This document shows positions 13,672 through 21,974 of a stretch of 64,000 bases of DNA, one piece after another. The position numbers and the translations under genes were made by a program. This DNA is from Rhodovarius crocodyli (GTDB taxonomy: Bacteria > Pseudomonadota > Alphaproteobacteria > Acetobacterales > Acetobacteraceae), in NCBI RefSeq assembly GCF_004005855.1, contig NZ_SACL01000004.1:372001-436000 (forward strand), written 5' to 3'. Each line of letters opens with the position of its first letter. The first letter of the stretch is position 1. The notes beneath the pieces were generated by a model. The model did not search any database. It was not told where the DNA came from and was given only the letters and a program-made list of their open reading frames with translations.

Positions 13672-14138
13672 GGTTGCGCAGGACGATCAGCCGGCATCTC
13701 GCAGCAGCCTGTTGAGGAACATATTCAACTCCCTCAAATGGCTGATCAAATCCCTGTGGGTAAACTCAACCTTTGCTGCAGCTTACCATCCAGCCGTCTC
13801 CCCCCGCCGAGACACATTAAAATGGCGGACGATGACTCTGGGATGGGCTTGGCCCACCTAAGCCGCAAAAAACCGTAAAATGTTACCGTTCTGTCTGGTT
13901 GGGGAGTGCGTCCCTTCCCGTGGGCAAGCAGAGAACCAATAGGGAACATGACCACAGCCCGACAAAGGGCCGACAACGCACGCACAGGCGGCGACCGGCC
14001 GTCATCATTATGAATGAGCATCAAACTCCAGTAGGCGACATTGCCGACCATTCCGGACTCGCTACGACATTGGTCCTATTGTGCGCTCTAAAATCCTGAT
14101 ATGAGAATGATCGGCACCCACGAACCCGTGATGAGAAG
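13649..14138. other. Gene-poor regulatory region with two SOS boxes
   Basis: About 490 bases of visibly lower GC separate the divergent minus-strand zinc-ribbon genes from the plus-strand genes that lead to the portal. Only weak frames cross it (13746-14051 minus, 13899-14099 plus), and neither has a ribosome site or family pattern. The stretch holds SOS site 2 and part of site 1. It resembles a divergent control region. Confidence 0.45.
13933..13947. promoter_or_regulatory. SOS (LexA) box, alphaproteobacterial type, site 2
   Basis: GAAC-CAATAGG-GAAC on the plus strand, again exact N7 spacing. On the minus strand a possible promoter, TTGTCG-N17-CTATTG, overlaps it. I see no clear gene start directly downstream on either strand, so its target is uncertain. 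Confidence 0.5.
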
Positions 14139-14369
14139 ATGCGCCTAGAAAAGCTCGACATTCTTCCTGCCGAAGATCAGCCACTTTGCCTGTTTTGGCC
14201 CGCCAGAACGCCGGCCGTGTTCTCTTTGCGAGGGCCAGCGCCGCGGCACCGCCAGGGCAGTATGGTCATCCGCCAAGGCGGATCGTCCTACGTGGTCGAT
14301 GGCGGCGACGTGTTCATCCTGCCGCCAGTCCCCCGCTGCTTCGTGTCGCCAGAGATGGGGAATGCCTGA
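14139..14369 (+). CDS. Hypothetical protein, 76 aa
   Basis: The ATG at 14139 follows a purine-rich GATGAGAAG. The product starts MRLEKLDILPAEDQPL and ends in a hydrophobic strand-rich segment (VVDGGDVFILPPVPRCF). The stop overlaps the next ATG (TGATG), which supports expression together. No family is recognised. Confidence 0.45.
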   Translation: MRLEKLDILPAEDQPLCLFWPARTPAVFSLRGPAPRHRQGSMVIRQGGSSYVVDGGDVFILPPVPRCFVSPEMGNA

Positions 14370-14839
14370 TGACGAACGCTGCGCTACCGGACGCGCCCTA
14401 TGTGGTAGTCGCGGTCACCTATGATGAAGCCACGCTTCACCGCCTGAAGGCACTCGCAAGGCGCCGGCTGCCATTGGGCGAGATTGCAAAGCGCATGGGC
14501 CGGTCGCTCGAGGATGTTCGCTACATCGCGGACACCAACCGTATCATGGTCGTGCGGGACAACCGCACAGGCGGCCCCCGCACCGTCCTGGCCTCGCACC
14601 ATAGCCCCGCCGCCCATGCCGCCGACCGGCGCCTGGAATGGCTCTCAGCCGTGGCTCACCGGAGCCGACTTGCATCCGCGCCGCGGTTGAGCGAGCAAGA
14701 GCAGGCAGACCTCATCGCGCAGCATCTCGCCAGCAAGGGTGTGACCCATTGCCCCTCCGTGCACCTCGAAGGCTCCGCCGCCAACGAAATCGTGCCCTCG
14801 AAGCTGAGGGGCCGAGGATCCTTGCAAGTCGAACTGTAG
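14369..14839 (+). CDS. Putative HTH DNA-binding protein, 156 aa
   Basis: Residues 25-60 (LKALARRRLPLGEIAKRMG, then SLEDVRYIADTNRI) form a helix-turn-helix of the GcrA/Myb-like style: helix, LPLGEIAKRMGRS turn, recognition helix. The rest includes another helical section (LSEQEQADLIAQHLASKG). Placed just upstream of the structural genes, it could regulate late transcription, for instance at the CGACCATG elements. That link is inference. Confidence 0.5.
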   Translation: MTNAALPDAPYVVVAVTYDEATLHRLKALARRRLPLGEIAKRMGRSLEDVRYIADTNRIMVVRDNRTGGPRTVLASHHSPAAHAADRRLEWLSAVAHRSRLASAPRLSEQEQADLIAQHLASKGVTHCPSVHLEGSAANEIVPSKLRGRGSLQVEL

Positions 14840-14865
14840 CCGAGGAAGCCGGCGCCCGCGCCGAT

Positions 14866-15135
14866 ATGGCGGCCTTCGACGCCCTGCCGCCTGAAGTGCG
14901 CCAGGTGCTGCGGAACCTGCTCTACAAGCCGATCTGCCCCAAGGTGCTGACCGCCGTCTGGAAGATGTCTGGCGTGCCCGCCGAGGTGATCGCCGCGATC
15001 ATGGCAGGCGAAGCGATCAAGACCGAGGCGAGATTGGTGGCGGAGCTGGACGGCAAGTTCATCTGCCAGGGCTCCCGCTCACCCCACGCCGCGGCCCAGG
15101 CCACCATCCTGCGGGCGGAGCCGCTTACCGGCTAG
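14866..15135 (+). CDS. Hypothetical protein, 89 aa
   Basis: The ATG at 14866 lacks a clear ribosome site and the frame is open upstream, so the start is uncertain. The product begins AFDALPPEVRQVLRNLLYKP and is mostly helical, with a single CPK cysteine. Its last bases include the -35-like box of late element 3. Confidence 0.45.
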   Translation: MAAFDALPPEVRQVLRNLLYKPICPKVLTAVWKMSGVPAEVIAAIMAGEAIKTEARLVAELDGKFICQGSRSPHAAAQATILRAEPLTG

Positions 15136-15160
15136 ACGCCGCGCCAAACCTCCGACCATG
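15132..15160 (+). promoter_or_regulatory. Late promoter-like element 3 (portal)
   Basis: CTAGAC at 15132-15137, 15 bases, then CGACCATG at 15153-15160. The CTAGACGCCGC start closely resembles element 9 (CTGGACGCCGC). The portal gene begins 42 bases downstream. Confidence 0.55.
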
Positions 15161-15195
15161 CCAATGAAGCGGCACCTCTGCCGCGTTGGTCGGAG
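15150..15195 (+). promoter_or_regulatory. Nested inverted repeat overlapping late element 3
   Basis: Outer arms CTCCGACCA (15150-15158) and TGGTCGGAG (15187-15195), nine perfect pairs; inner arms GCGGCA (15169-15174) and TGCCGC (15179-15184). The outer left arm contains part of CGACCATG and the outer right arm contains the portal ribosome site GGAG. As DNA it could be an operator; as RNA it could hide the ribosome site. Confidence 0.7.
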
Positions 15196-15201
15196 TAAGC
15201 C

Positions 15202-16947
15202 ATGGATAAGCAAGTCGGGCCGACCTCGGCGGTGCAGACCCGCAACAGCCCGTTGGCGGTGATGAGCAAGATCCCCTCGGGGTTCATCGCGGCCGCCACC
15301 CGTGGCCTGCGTTCCGTCTTCGGCCCCAACTCCACCATCCGCGATGCCCCGCAGAGGCCCGTCTCGGCGCCCCAGGCGGTCGAGCCGACCTTCGATCAGC
15401 CCTATGCGTGGATGGACCCCGGCAAGCCGGTGCGGCCGATCCCGATGCCAAATAACGACCTGGTGGGCCTGCGCTTCGCCTACCAGCCTGGCGTCAACAA
15501 CCTGCAGCAAGGCCGCTCCCTAGAAGGCGTCACCTTCGAGACGCTGCGCAATCTGGCCGAGAACTTCGACCTTCTCCGCCTGGCCATCCAGACCCGCAAG
15601 GACCAGCTGCGGAAGCTGGGATGGTCCATCCAGCCGAAGGTGAAGCCCGGTGAGCGCCGGCGCCCCGTCAAGGACGAGAAGCTGATCGCCCGCTGCACCG
15701 CGCTGCAGGAATGCATGCTGCGGCCGGATGGCGACCTGACATGGGACCAGTGGATCAGCGCCATCGCCGACGATGCTTTCGTCCTGGACGGCGTTTGCCT
15801 GTACCGCCGCCGGCATCCGGATGGCCGGCCCTACGCGCTCGAGATCATCGACCCGGCGACCATCCAGCCCCTTCTCGACGTCACGGGCCGGAAGCCCCTC
15901 CATCCCAGCCCGGCCTATGTCCAGATCCGCAATGGCACGGTCGTCAACCACTACACGCGCAACGAGCTGACCTATTGGGCGCGCAACGTCCGCAGCAACA
16001 AGATCTACGGCATGTCCGAGGTCGAGCAGGTGGTACGCACTGCCACGCTCGGCATTGCCCGCGTCACCAAGCAGGTGGGACACTACTCCGAGGGCAACAT
16101 CCCGGACATGCTGCTGAGCACGCCGCAGAACTGGACGCCGCAGCAGATCAGGGATTTCCAGGGCATCTTCGACCAGCTGATGTCGATGCCAGGGTCAAAG
16201 CGGAGGGGCTGGTTCGTGCCCGCCGGCACCGGGCAGCCCATCATGCTGAACCAGGAGGCCCAGCTGTTCGGGCCCTTCGACGAGTGGCTCGCCCGCATCA
16301 TCTGCTACGCCTTCAGCCTACCGCCCTTCCCCTTCGTCAAGGAAACGAACCGGGCCACGGCCGAGACTCAGTACGACGCCGCCATGGCCGAGGGCTTGGG
16401 TCCGTTCCTGACCGGCTTCAAGAACATCATGGATATCGAAATCCGGGAGTTCTGGGAGGAAGACGGCCTCGAGCTGGTGTGGGACGACAGCGAGAACCTC
16501 TCGGCCGCGGAGAAGACGGCGCGCGAGCAGTCGGACATGCGCTCGGGCATCATCTCCATCGACGACATCCGTGCTCAGCGCGGGCTCGACCCCGTGGGCC
16601 TGCCGCCCATGATCTTCGGCCTGGGGCCCATGGGGTTCATGACCTTGGATCAGGTGAAGCAGGCGATCGATGTCGGCACCAACCTGCCGCCGGCGCCAAT
16701 GGCGTTCGACGCCGCCGCCGGTGACGATCCCCTGGCCGGGGCGCCACCGGAGCTGCTGGCGCAACTCGGAATCCAATCGCCAGCCGCCCCCGGGCAGGCA
16801 GGCGGCGCCGGGCCCGGTGGGCCAATGGGGAACGGGGCTGGCCCCCGAGGTCCGGCGCGATCCATGGGGGCGCTCGGCGCCGCGCTGTCCCGCACCAAGC
16901 CGGTGCCAGGCGTGAGCGAGCTCCTGCAACGCGCCGGAGGGTATTGA
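15202..16947 (+). CDS. Portal protein
   Basis: Forms the dodecameric channel at the capsid vertex through which DNA is packaged and ejected. The central region has portal features: VNNLQQGRSLEGVTFETLR, then TWDQWISAIADDAFVLDGV, PATIQPLLD, NELTYWARNVRSNKIYGMSE and PPFPFVKETNRATAETQ (about residues 370-390). The C-terminus past residue 520 is Gly/Pro/Ala-rich and probably disordered. The 581-residue length is on the long side. GGAG (15192-15195) precedes the ATG. It is followed after two bases by the next gene. Confidence 0.9.
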   Translation: MDKQVGPTSAVQTRNSPLAVMSKIPSGFIAAATRGLRSVFGPNSTIRDAPQRPVSAPQAVEPTFDQPYAWMDPGKPVRPIPMPNNDLVGLRFAYQPGVNNLQQGRSLEGVTFETLRNLAENFDLLRLAIQTRKDQLRKLGWSIQPKVKPGERRRPVKDEKLIARCTALQECMLRPDGDLTWDQWISAIADDAFVLDGVCLYRRRHPDGRPYALEIIDPATIQPLLDVTGRKPLHPSPAYVQIRNGTVVNHYTRNELTYWARNVRSNKIYGMSEVEQVVRTATLGIARVTKQVGHYSEGNIPDMLLSTPQNWTPQQIRDFQGIFDQLMSMPGSKRRGWFVPAGTGQPIMLNQEAQLFGPFDEWLARIICYAFSLPPFPFVKETNRATAETQYDAAMAEGLGPFLTGFKNIMDIEIREFWEEDGLELVWDDSENLSAAEKTAREQSDMRSGIISIDDIRAQRGLDPVGLPPMIFGLGPMGFMTLDQVKQAIDVGTNLPPAPMAFDAAAGDDPLAGAPPELLAQLGIQSPAAPGQAGGAGPGGPMGNGAGPRGPARSMGALGAALSRTKPVPGVSELLQRAGGY

Positions 16948-16949
16948 AC

Positions 16950-17162
16950 ATGGCGGCTTGTGCGCATCATTGGGTGCAGAGCTGGAAGCACTTCGACCAT
17001 GCCCATCACCACGAGGAATGCAGCAGATGCGCCACCCGGCGCGTGCTGCGGCAGGCCGACACCAAGGTGATGTGGGACGTGACCTGGCTGGAGCGGCGCG
17101 GCGAACCCGAGCATCCGACTGCCGGCGATCCCATTGTCATCCGGCCGGGAGGCTTCGCATGA
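16950..17162 (+). CDS. Small His/Cys-rich protein, 70 aa
   Basis: The ATG at 16950 follows CGGAGGG (16935-16941). The sequence carries CAHHW, then FDHAHHHEECSRC, a dense set of possible zinc ligands in the first 30 residues, followed by a Trp-containing strand region. It may be a zinc finger used in head assembly or DNA handling. No family is recognised. Confidence 0.55.
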   Translation: MAACAHHWVQSWKHFDHAHHHEECSRCATRRVLRQADTKVMWDVTWLERRGEPEHPTAGDPIVIRPGGFA

Positions 17163-18730
17163 GCCAGCTTTCTGAGGCCCAGATCGAACAGCGTCGCGAG
17201 GCTGCGAAAGCACGCTGGAGCCGTTACGGCAGGCAGGCACAACACGCGGCAATCGCAGGTGCCATCGGCGCGGGTGTAGCAGGACTGGCCTTTCGCCGAC
17301 CCCGTCCCGCGCTTCTGGGTGCTGCACTTACAGCCGCCATCCCGGCTGGGCGCTTCCTTGCGCGAGAGATCTCAGGCGATCCCGACCTTGAAGGCGCGAC
17401 GCTTTCCGACAAGCAGACCGCCTCCGTCCTGCGTGACTTTGGCGCCCGCACGATGCGCGAGCGCCTTATCGTCCGCGACAGAAGTGGCCGGGTGACCATG
17501 GACAACTTGGGCGGCAAAGAAAGTGTCGCTGCGATCACCCTGCTGGATGTCGTGCGAGGCGAGAGCCGCCGCCCTGATTCCTCCGCATGGCACAACCACC
17601 CCCATCCCGCCCTGCCATCGGCCACTGACTTGCTCTTCGGCCAGCGCGGCGTGGTGGTTCAGCCCGACGGAAGCACTGCACGCTTCAAGTGGGTTGGCGG
17701 CGATGTGTATCGCGACGGCTTGGGAGAGCTCAGCGACGTAGCCTCTGAAGTCCTCAAATTGTCGGGGGAGGCACAAGGCGCATTGCGGGAGAAAGCGGTG
17801 AAGGATTGGAGCCCGGCAGAGGTTGGGCAATACGCTCAGCGGTGGTCTAAGCATCTGGAGGGGCTCAAGCGCCGGAAGCTGATCGAACTTGAGATCAGAC
17901 CCTCGGCGCTGTCGAAACGCCAGGCGGGCCAGCCGCTTTCCGACGCCGAGCGCAATCAGCGCGTGGAGGCCGCCCGGGCCCGCTGGGCCAATGCCAGCAC
18001 CCGGGGAGACGGCGAGGCCGCGCCCAAGAAGCCGTGGAGTGGCGAGCGCCTCGGCCTTGCGCGCGGCATGAAGGTGCAGGCCTCCACCACCCTCGCCCCT
18101 ACTTGGCGCCACAACTATGACGGCAGCGAGTGGGGGCATGACGCGCCACCCGCCCAGGACGGCGGCAGGATGTACCAGGCGCTGTCCCGCCGCCCGCAGG
18201 TGCCGGACGGCATGAAGACCGAGGACTTCGTGGCCCTGGGCCGCTGGGCCTCGGCCACCAGCCGCGACATGCGTGACCGCATCGTGGCGGAGGGCGTGGA
18301 CGGCGACCGGGCTCGTAAGAAGCTGAGCACCATCCCCGCCAGCCGCCGCAACGACGCCGAAGCCATCAAGATGGCCTTCAACCACGCCCGCATGCTGGCC
18401 CTGCACGATATCGGCCTGATCCGGGTGAAGGACTTCAAGCTGACGCCCGAGGCGAAGGAAAAGCTGCAGGGGCTCGAGCCATTCATGTGGCGCGCCCGCC
18501 GGCAGATCTCGAATCCGCTGCGCGAGCAGCACGCCGAGACCTGGGCCTCCATCCGCCGCCAGTACGGGGAGGCCTTCGCTGACGGCCGCACCCACCGCGT
18601 GGCGACGCGCGGCGCAGCGGCGGGCGAGACCAAGCGACGCTTCGAGCGGCACAGCACCCTGGTTAAGGAGGCCCCTGCAGACTGGTGGGCCGGCTCCGGG
18701 CTCATCGTGCCGGTGGGCTGGGAGGCCTGA
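17159..18730 (+). CDS. Head-region protein with a JAMM-like metalloprotease motif
   Basis: The 523-residue protein starts in an ATGA overlap. Residues 145-157 read HNHPHPALPSATD, with the H-x-H ... S-x-x-D arrangement of JAMM/MPN metalloproteases (RadC, viral tail proteins), although the spacing before the serine is one residue shorter than usual. Upstream strands (RERLIVRDRSGRVTMDNLGG) fit that fold. A 17-residue motif, LSEAQIEQRREAAKARW at 4-20 and LSDAERNQRVEAARARW at 260-276, occurs twice here and once in the next protein. The second half is helical and resembles a minor head protein. It could process or deliver head proteins. Confidence 0.6.
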   Translation: MSQLSEAQIEQRREAAKARWSRYGRQAQHAAIAGAIGAGVAGLAFRRPRPALLGAALTAAIPAGRFLAREISGDPDLEGATLSDKQTASVLRDFGARTMRERLIVRDRSGRVTMDNLGGKESVAAITLLDVVRGESRRPDSSAWHNHPHPALPSATDLLFGQRGVVVQPDGSTARFKWVGGDVYRDGLGELSDVASEVLKLSGEAQGALREKAVKDWSPAEVGQYAQRWSKHLEGLKRRKLIELEIRPSALSKRQAGQPLSDAERNQRVEAARARWANASTRGDGEAAPKKPWSGERLGLARGMKVQASTTLAPTWRHNYDGSEWGHDAPPAQDGGRMYQALSRRPQVPDGMKTEDFVALGRWASATSRDMRDRIVAEGVDGDRARKKLSTIPASRRNDAEAIKMAFNHARMLALHDIGLIRVKDFKLTPEAKEKLQGLEPFMWRARRQISNPLREQHAETWASIRRQYGEAFADGRTHRVATRGAAAGETKRRFERHSTLVKEAPADWWAGSGLIVPVGWEA

Positions 18731-20922
18731 TGGAGAAGCGCGCGCCCGGGCTGCCCCTCTCGGAGGCGGAGCTGAAGCAGCGCCGCGAGGCCGCGCGTTC
18801 CCGGTGGGAGAAGGCGGCGGCCGGTGCTGGCGCGGTGACCGGGGCCGCGGCCGCCGGTGGCGCTGCGGCAGCCGTGGCCCGCATCGTGGAGCGCAGCCGC
18901 GCGGCCAAGGCCGTGCGACAGGGCAATGAGCGCGGCGCTCGGCAGGAGGCCTGGGGCAAGCGCCTGGGTGAGAAGGTCGAGGAACGCGGCCAGCGCCAGG
19001 CGGCACGTGCCCGCGCGGGGGACGTGGTGCCGAAGTACCGCGCCTTCCTCGAGCGGCGCAGCGCGGAGGCAGCCCGGGATCTCGCCACCCTGCGCGCTGG
19101 CGAGCGCCCTGTCCCGGGCTATCGCAACACCGCAGACCGGCTGGACCCGATCAAGAGCGTGGTGCAGGACGGGCGGAAGCTCACGCGCTTCGAGATGGAG
19201 TTCGTCGATGACGGCGCGCCCCTGGGACCGGCCCAGCTGGATGACGCGCTTCAGGCGGCCCGGGAGCGCTGGCGCGGCACCATTGACCGCCTGAAGGCCA
19301 CGCCCCGCAACAGGCGCGTGAAGGTGGAGGGGTTCGACCGCGCGGCGGCCCGCCCTCATGACCGGAAGATCAAAGCCACCGAGGGATGGGCCTCATCACG
19401 TGGCCGGGCCACGCAGGCAGCCGCTGATGGCGCCAGCAGCCCGCGCGTGGAAGCCGCGAAGGCGATCCTGGACAGCCACCGAGAGGCCATGGCCGAGGGG
19501 CTCGCATCAAACGACACCATGAGCCGCCGGCAGAAGGTGGATCTGGGCCGGGCGCGGCGCGTCCTCCACGAGGTGGGCCAGTTGCCAGAGGGAGAACCCG
19601 TGCCCTCTGTCCGCGGCAAGAAGCGTGGCGTCCGGGTGGAGCCCACGCAGGGCGCTACGGTGCGCAGCCATACCCGCAAGGTGCCGCGCGCCTGGCCGGG
19701 AGCGGAGCTGAGCGCTTCCTGGCGGCGCGAGATGGGCGCCGATATCCGAGAGGGCACCGAATACGCGGCGGGCAACCTGCGCGCCCGTGTCGCCCAGCGC
19801 GCTGCCGCGAGCCGCGCCGCCGGCATTGGCCGGGCAAAGGCCATCCTGGCCCGGATGCCGGGCCGCGTGAGGGTCACTGGTGCTGCCGCAGGCGCGCTCG
19901 GCGCGGCGCTGGGCGGTTTCGCCGCGTGGCGCAAGGCCAATTCGGTGGAAAAACTGGCAAAGGCTGCCCCGCGCGGCACCACGGCGCTGGTCGGCAGCCT
20001 GGCCACCCGGCTGGCGAGCCTGTTCCGTGCCTGGGGCCAGGATCCTTCGACGGCGGATGCCAGCGCAGGAATCCAGGAGGCGCTGGAGCCCGCCGCCGAT
20101 GTCTTCCGGCTGGCAGCCGAGAGCGTGCAGCCGAACATGGACGGCGACAGCACCCAGGCGCCCATGACCGGCGGCGACCCGCGCCGCACCATCGCCTTCA
20201 ACTTCGACGCCCGGAATCCCCGCGTGGAGCAGTACCTGCGCGGGTACGAGCTGGATCTCATCCGGAACCTGACCGACCAGTCGCGGGAGGCGGTCCGCAC
20301 CGCGCTGCGCCTGGGCGCTATGACAGGCGCCAGCATCCCCGAGCAGGCCCGGCTGGTGCGCCAGAGCATCGGCCTCGCGCCCGGCCAGGTCGCCTGGGTG
20401 CAGTCCTATCGGATGCAGCTGCGCGAGCTGAACCCCAATGCCCTGAACCGGAACCTCCGGGACGCCCGGTTCGACAGCACCCTGCGCCGCGCGATCGCGG
20501 ACGGCGCCCCCCTGAGCGAGGATCAGGTGGAGCGGATGGTAGACGCCTATTCCAGGCGCACGCTGGCCTACCGCGCCACCAGCATCGCTCGCACCGAGGG
20601 GCTGCGCGCCGCGACGGAGGGCAGCCTTGCCCAGGTCAAGGCGATGCTGGAGAGCGACAGCACCCTCGATGTCGAGAAGACGTGGCTGGCCACGGAGGAC
20701 GGGCGCACGCGCGATGAGCACGTGCACCTGAACGGCCAGAGCGTGACCGGCCTCGAAACTGCCTTCCTTGTGCGGAGCAGCGACGGCCAGATGCACAGCA
20801 TCCGATACCCGCGCGACCCGATGGCGCCCGCGCACCTCACCATCGGCTGCCGCTGCACCATGGGCTTCCGCCTGGTGCCGCGCGCCGATCTCCGCCGCCC
20901 CATGACCGCAGAGGCTGTGTGA
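18730..20922 (+). CDS. Mu F-like head morphogenesis protein with a long N-terminal extension
   Basis: A minor capsid protein of the phage Mu gpF/SPP1 gp7 type, usually needed to complete the head at the portal vertex. The family domain is at the C-terminus (about residues 560-715): YRATSIARTEGLRAATEG, ATEDGRTRDEHVHLNG, then PAHLTIGCRC. The preceding 550 residues are basic and helical and begin with the shared motif LSEAELKQRREAARSRW (10-26); two Ala/Gly hydrophobic stretches (about 33-53 and 375-395) are present. The total of 730 residues is far above the usual size. It starts in a TGATG overlap. Confidence 0.82.
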   Translation: MEKRAPGLPLSEAELKQRREAARSRWEKAAAGAGAVTGAAAAGGAAAAVARIVERSRAAKAVRQGNERGARQEAWGKRLGEKVEERGQRQAARARAGDVVPKYRAFLERRSAEAARDLATLRAGERPVPGYRNTADRLDPIKSVVQDGRKLTRFEMEFVDDGAPLGPAQLDDALQAARERWRGTIDRLKATPRNRRVKVEGFDRAAARPHDRKIKATEGWASSRGRATQAAADGASSPRVEAAKAILDSHREAMAEGLASNDTMSRRQKVDLGRARRVLHEVGQLPEGEPVPSVRGKKRGVRVEPTQGATVRSHTRKVPRAWPGAELSASWRREMGADIREGTEYAAGNLRARVAQRAAASRAAGIGRAKAILARMPGRVRVTGAAAGALGAALGGFAAWRKANSVEKLAKAAPRGTTALVGSLATRLASLFRAWGQDPSTADASAGIQEALEPAADVFRLAAESVQPNMDGDSTQAPMTGGDPRRTIAFNFDARNPRVEQYLRGYELDLIRNLTDQSREAVRTALRLGAMTGASIPEQARLVRQSIGLAPGQVAWVQSYRMQLRELNPNALNRNLRDARFDSTLRRAIADGAPLSEDQVERMVDAYSRRTLAYRATSIARTEGLRAATEGSLAQVKAMLESDSTLDVEKTWLATEDGRTRDEHVHLNGQSVTGLETAFLVRSSDGQMHSIRYPRDPMAPAHLTIGCRCTMGFRLVPRADLRRPMTAEAV

Positions 20923-21143
20923 TGCCGAAGGAATTGACGACGCCGCGCATGAGCATCCGCCTCATGCAGGCAGATCACGGGATCCAGCAGTTCCAGCTGA
21001 AGATCGACATCGCGACCCTGGACGTGATCCAGGACCGCAATGAGGTCATCCGGCTGGCGAAGGAAGGCGTGGCCTCGCTGCTGCAGCAGATGGTGTGGCG
21101 GGTGCCGCTGGAGGGTGAGCAGCTCGAGGCGGCTGTTCCCTAA
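20922..21143 (+). CDS. Hypothetical protein, 73 aa
   Basis: The ATG at 20922 overlaps the preceding stop by one base. The product is short, with a beta segment (QFQLKIDIATLDVI) and a helix (EVIRLAKEGVASLLQQM). It closes the portal-to-head unit, just before late element 4. Function is unknown. Confidence 0.5.
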   Translation: MPKELTTPRMSIRLMQADHGIQQFQLKIDIATLDVIQDRNEVIRLAKEGVASLLQQMVWRVPLEGEQLEAAVP

Positions 21144-21182
21144 GTCGCGCGACGATCCGGCAAGATAGCCCTTCGCAGACCG

Positions 21183-21211
21183 TTTGCGCTTTCTGAAAAC
21201 CCGCGACCATG
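21183..21211 (+). promoter_or_regulatory. Late promoter-like element 4
   Basis: TTTGCG at 21183-21188, 15 bases, then CGACCATG at 21204-21211. The next gene starts at 21238. A TGGAAG/CTTCCA inverted repeat (21215-21238) lies between the element and the start codon. Element 8 shares the CCCGCGACCATGACGG block. Confidence 0.6.
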
Positions 21212-21237
21212 ACGGTGGAAGTCAGTCGGGGGCTTCC

Positions 21238-21963
21238 ATGCTGAACTTCAGCGCCGAGGAAATCGCAGGCATCGAGGCGGCCATCACCGCGTACCGGGAA
21301 GGCCCGGAGCGCGATGCGGCCATGACGAATGCCTACCGCCAGGTGGAGGCCGCCGGCCGCCGCTGGAACTCGGGGGAGCCCATTGTGCCACCCGAGGGCT
21401 GCACGCCGCTGGCCAAGGCCTGCTTCGCCGCCGTGGATGCGTTGGCGAAGCGGGAGGCGATGGAGAAGGCGGTGAAGGCCGGAGAGGCGACCGTCGACGA
21501 GACGAGGGCAGCCCGGCGCCTGAAGCCGCTGGGCGCAGCGCTGAGCAAGATGGCGCCGGCGGCGTCGGCGGATGTCGCACCGGCTCACCCCAAAGTCGCG
21601 CAACAGCCGAACCACCAGAAGGCCATCGCCGCCCTGCCCCTCGCCCAGCGCGCCCATGCCGAGCAACTCGCGAAGGCCGGCCAGGAAGAGGAGCTGCAGA
21701 AGTTCCTGGGCCTGGCCCGGGTGGCCCTGCCCCCCATTGTCCGCGCCGGCACCCGCGTCGCCACCAACCTCCTGCGCGCCTCGGCCACCGTGGCCCCAGG
21801 CGCCGCCGCGAAGCCGACTGGCCTGGCCAGCGCTGCGAAGAAGGTCAGCGGCTGGACGGCATGGCGGTCGAAGCAGCCGAGCGCCAAGAGCGCAGGCGTC
21901 ATGGGCGCGAAGCCGCGCGCCCCCAGTCTCGGCGTGGCCGCCCAGCCCGCAACCCAGAAGTAA
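21238..21963 (+). CDS. Hypothetical head-region protein, 241 aa
   Basis: I chose the ATG at 21238, downstream of element 4; the frame is open to 21184. The N-terminal 110 residues are helical (ITAYREGPERDAAMTNAYR and DALAKREAMEKAVKAGEA), and the C-terminal third is a basic Ala/Lys/Pro tail without structure. Such tails occur in head scaffolding or DNA-binding accessory proteins. The protease gene follows 11 bases later. Confidence 0.5.
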   Translation: MLNFSAEEIAGIEAAITAYREGPERDAAMTNAYRQVEAAGRRWNSGEPIVPPEGCTPLAKACFAAVDALAKREAMEKAVKAGEATVDETRAARRLKPLGAALSKMAPAASADVAPAHPKVAQQPNHQKAIAALPLAQRAHAEQLAKAGQEEELQKFLGLARVALPPIVRAGTRVATNLLRASATVAPGAAAKPTGLASAAKKVSGWTAWRSKQPSAKSAGVMGAKPRAPSLGVAAQPATQK

Positions 21964-21974
21964 GGGAGACCATC

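Noticed and set aside
13746-14051. Minus-strand frame of 101 codons in the SOS-box region
   Set aside because: No ribosome site or family pattern; it crosses SOS site 2 and AT-richer regulatory DNA.
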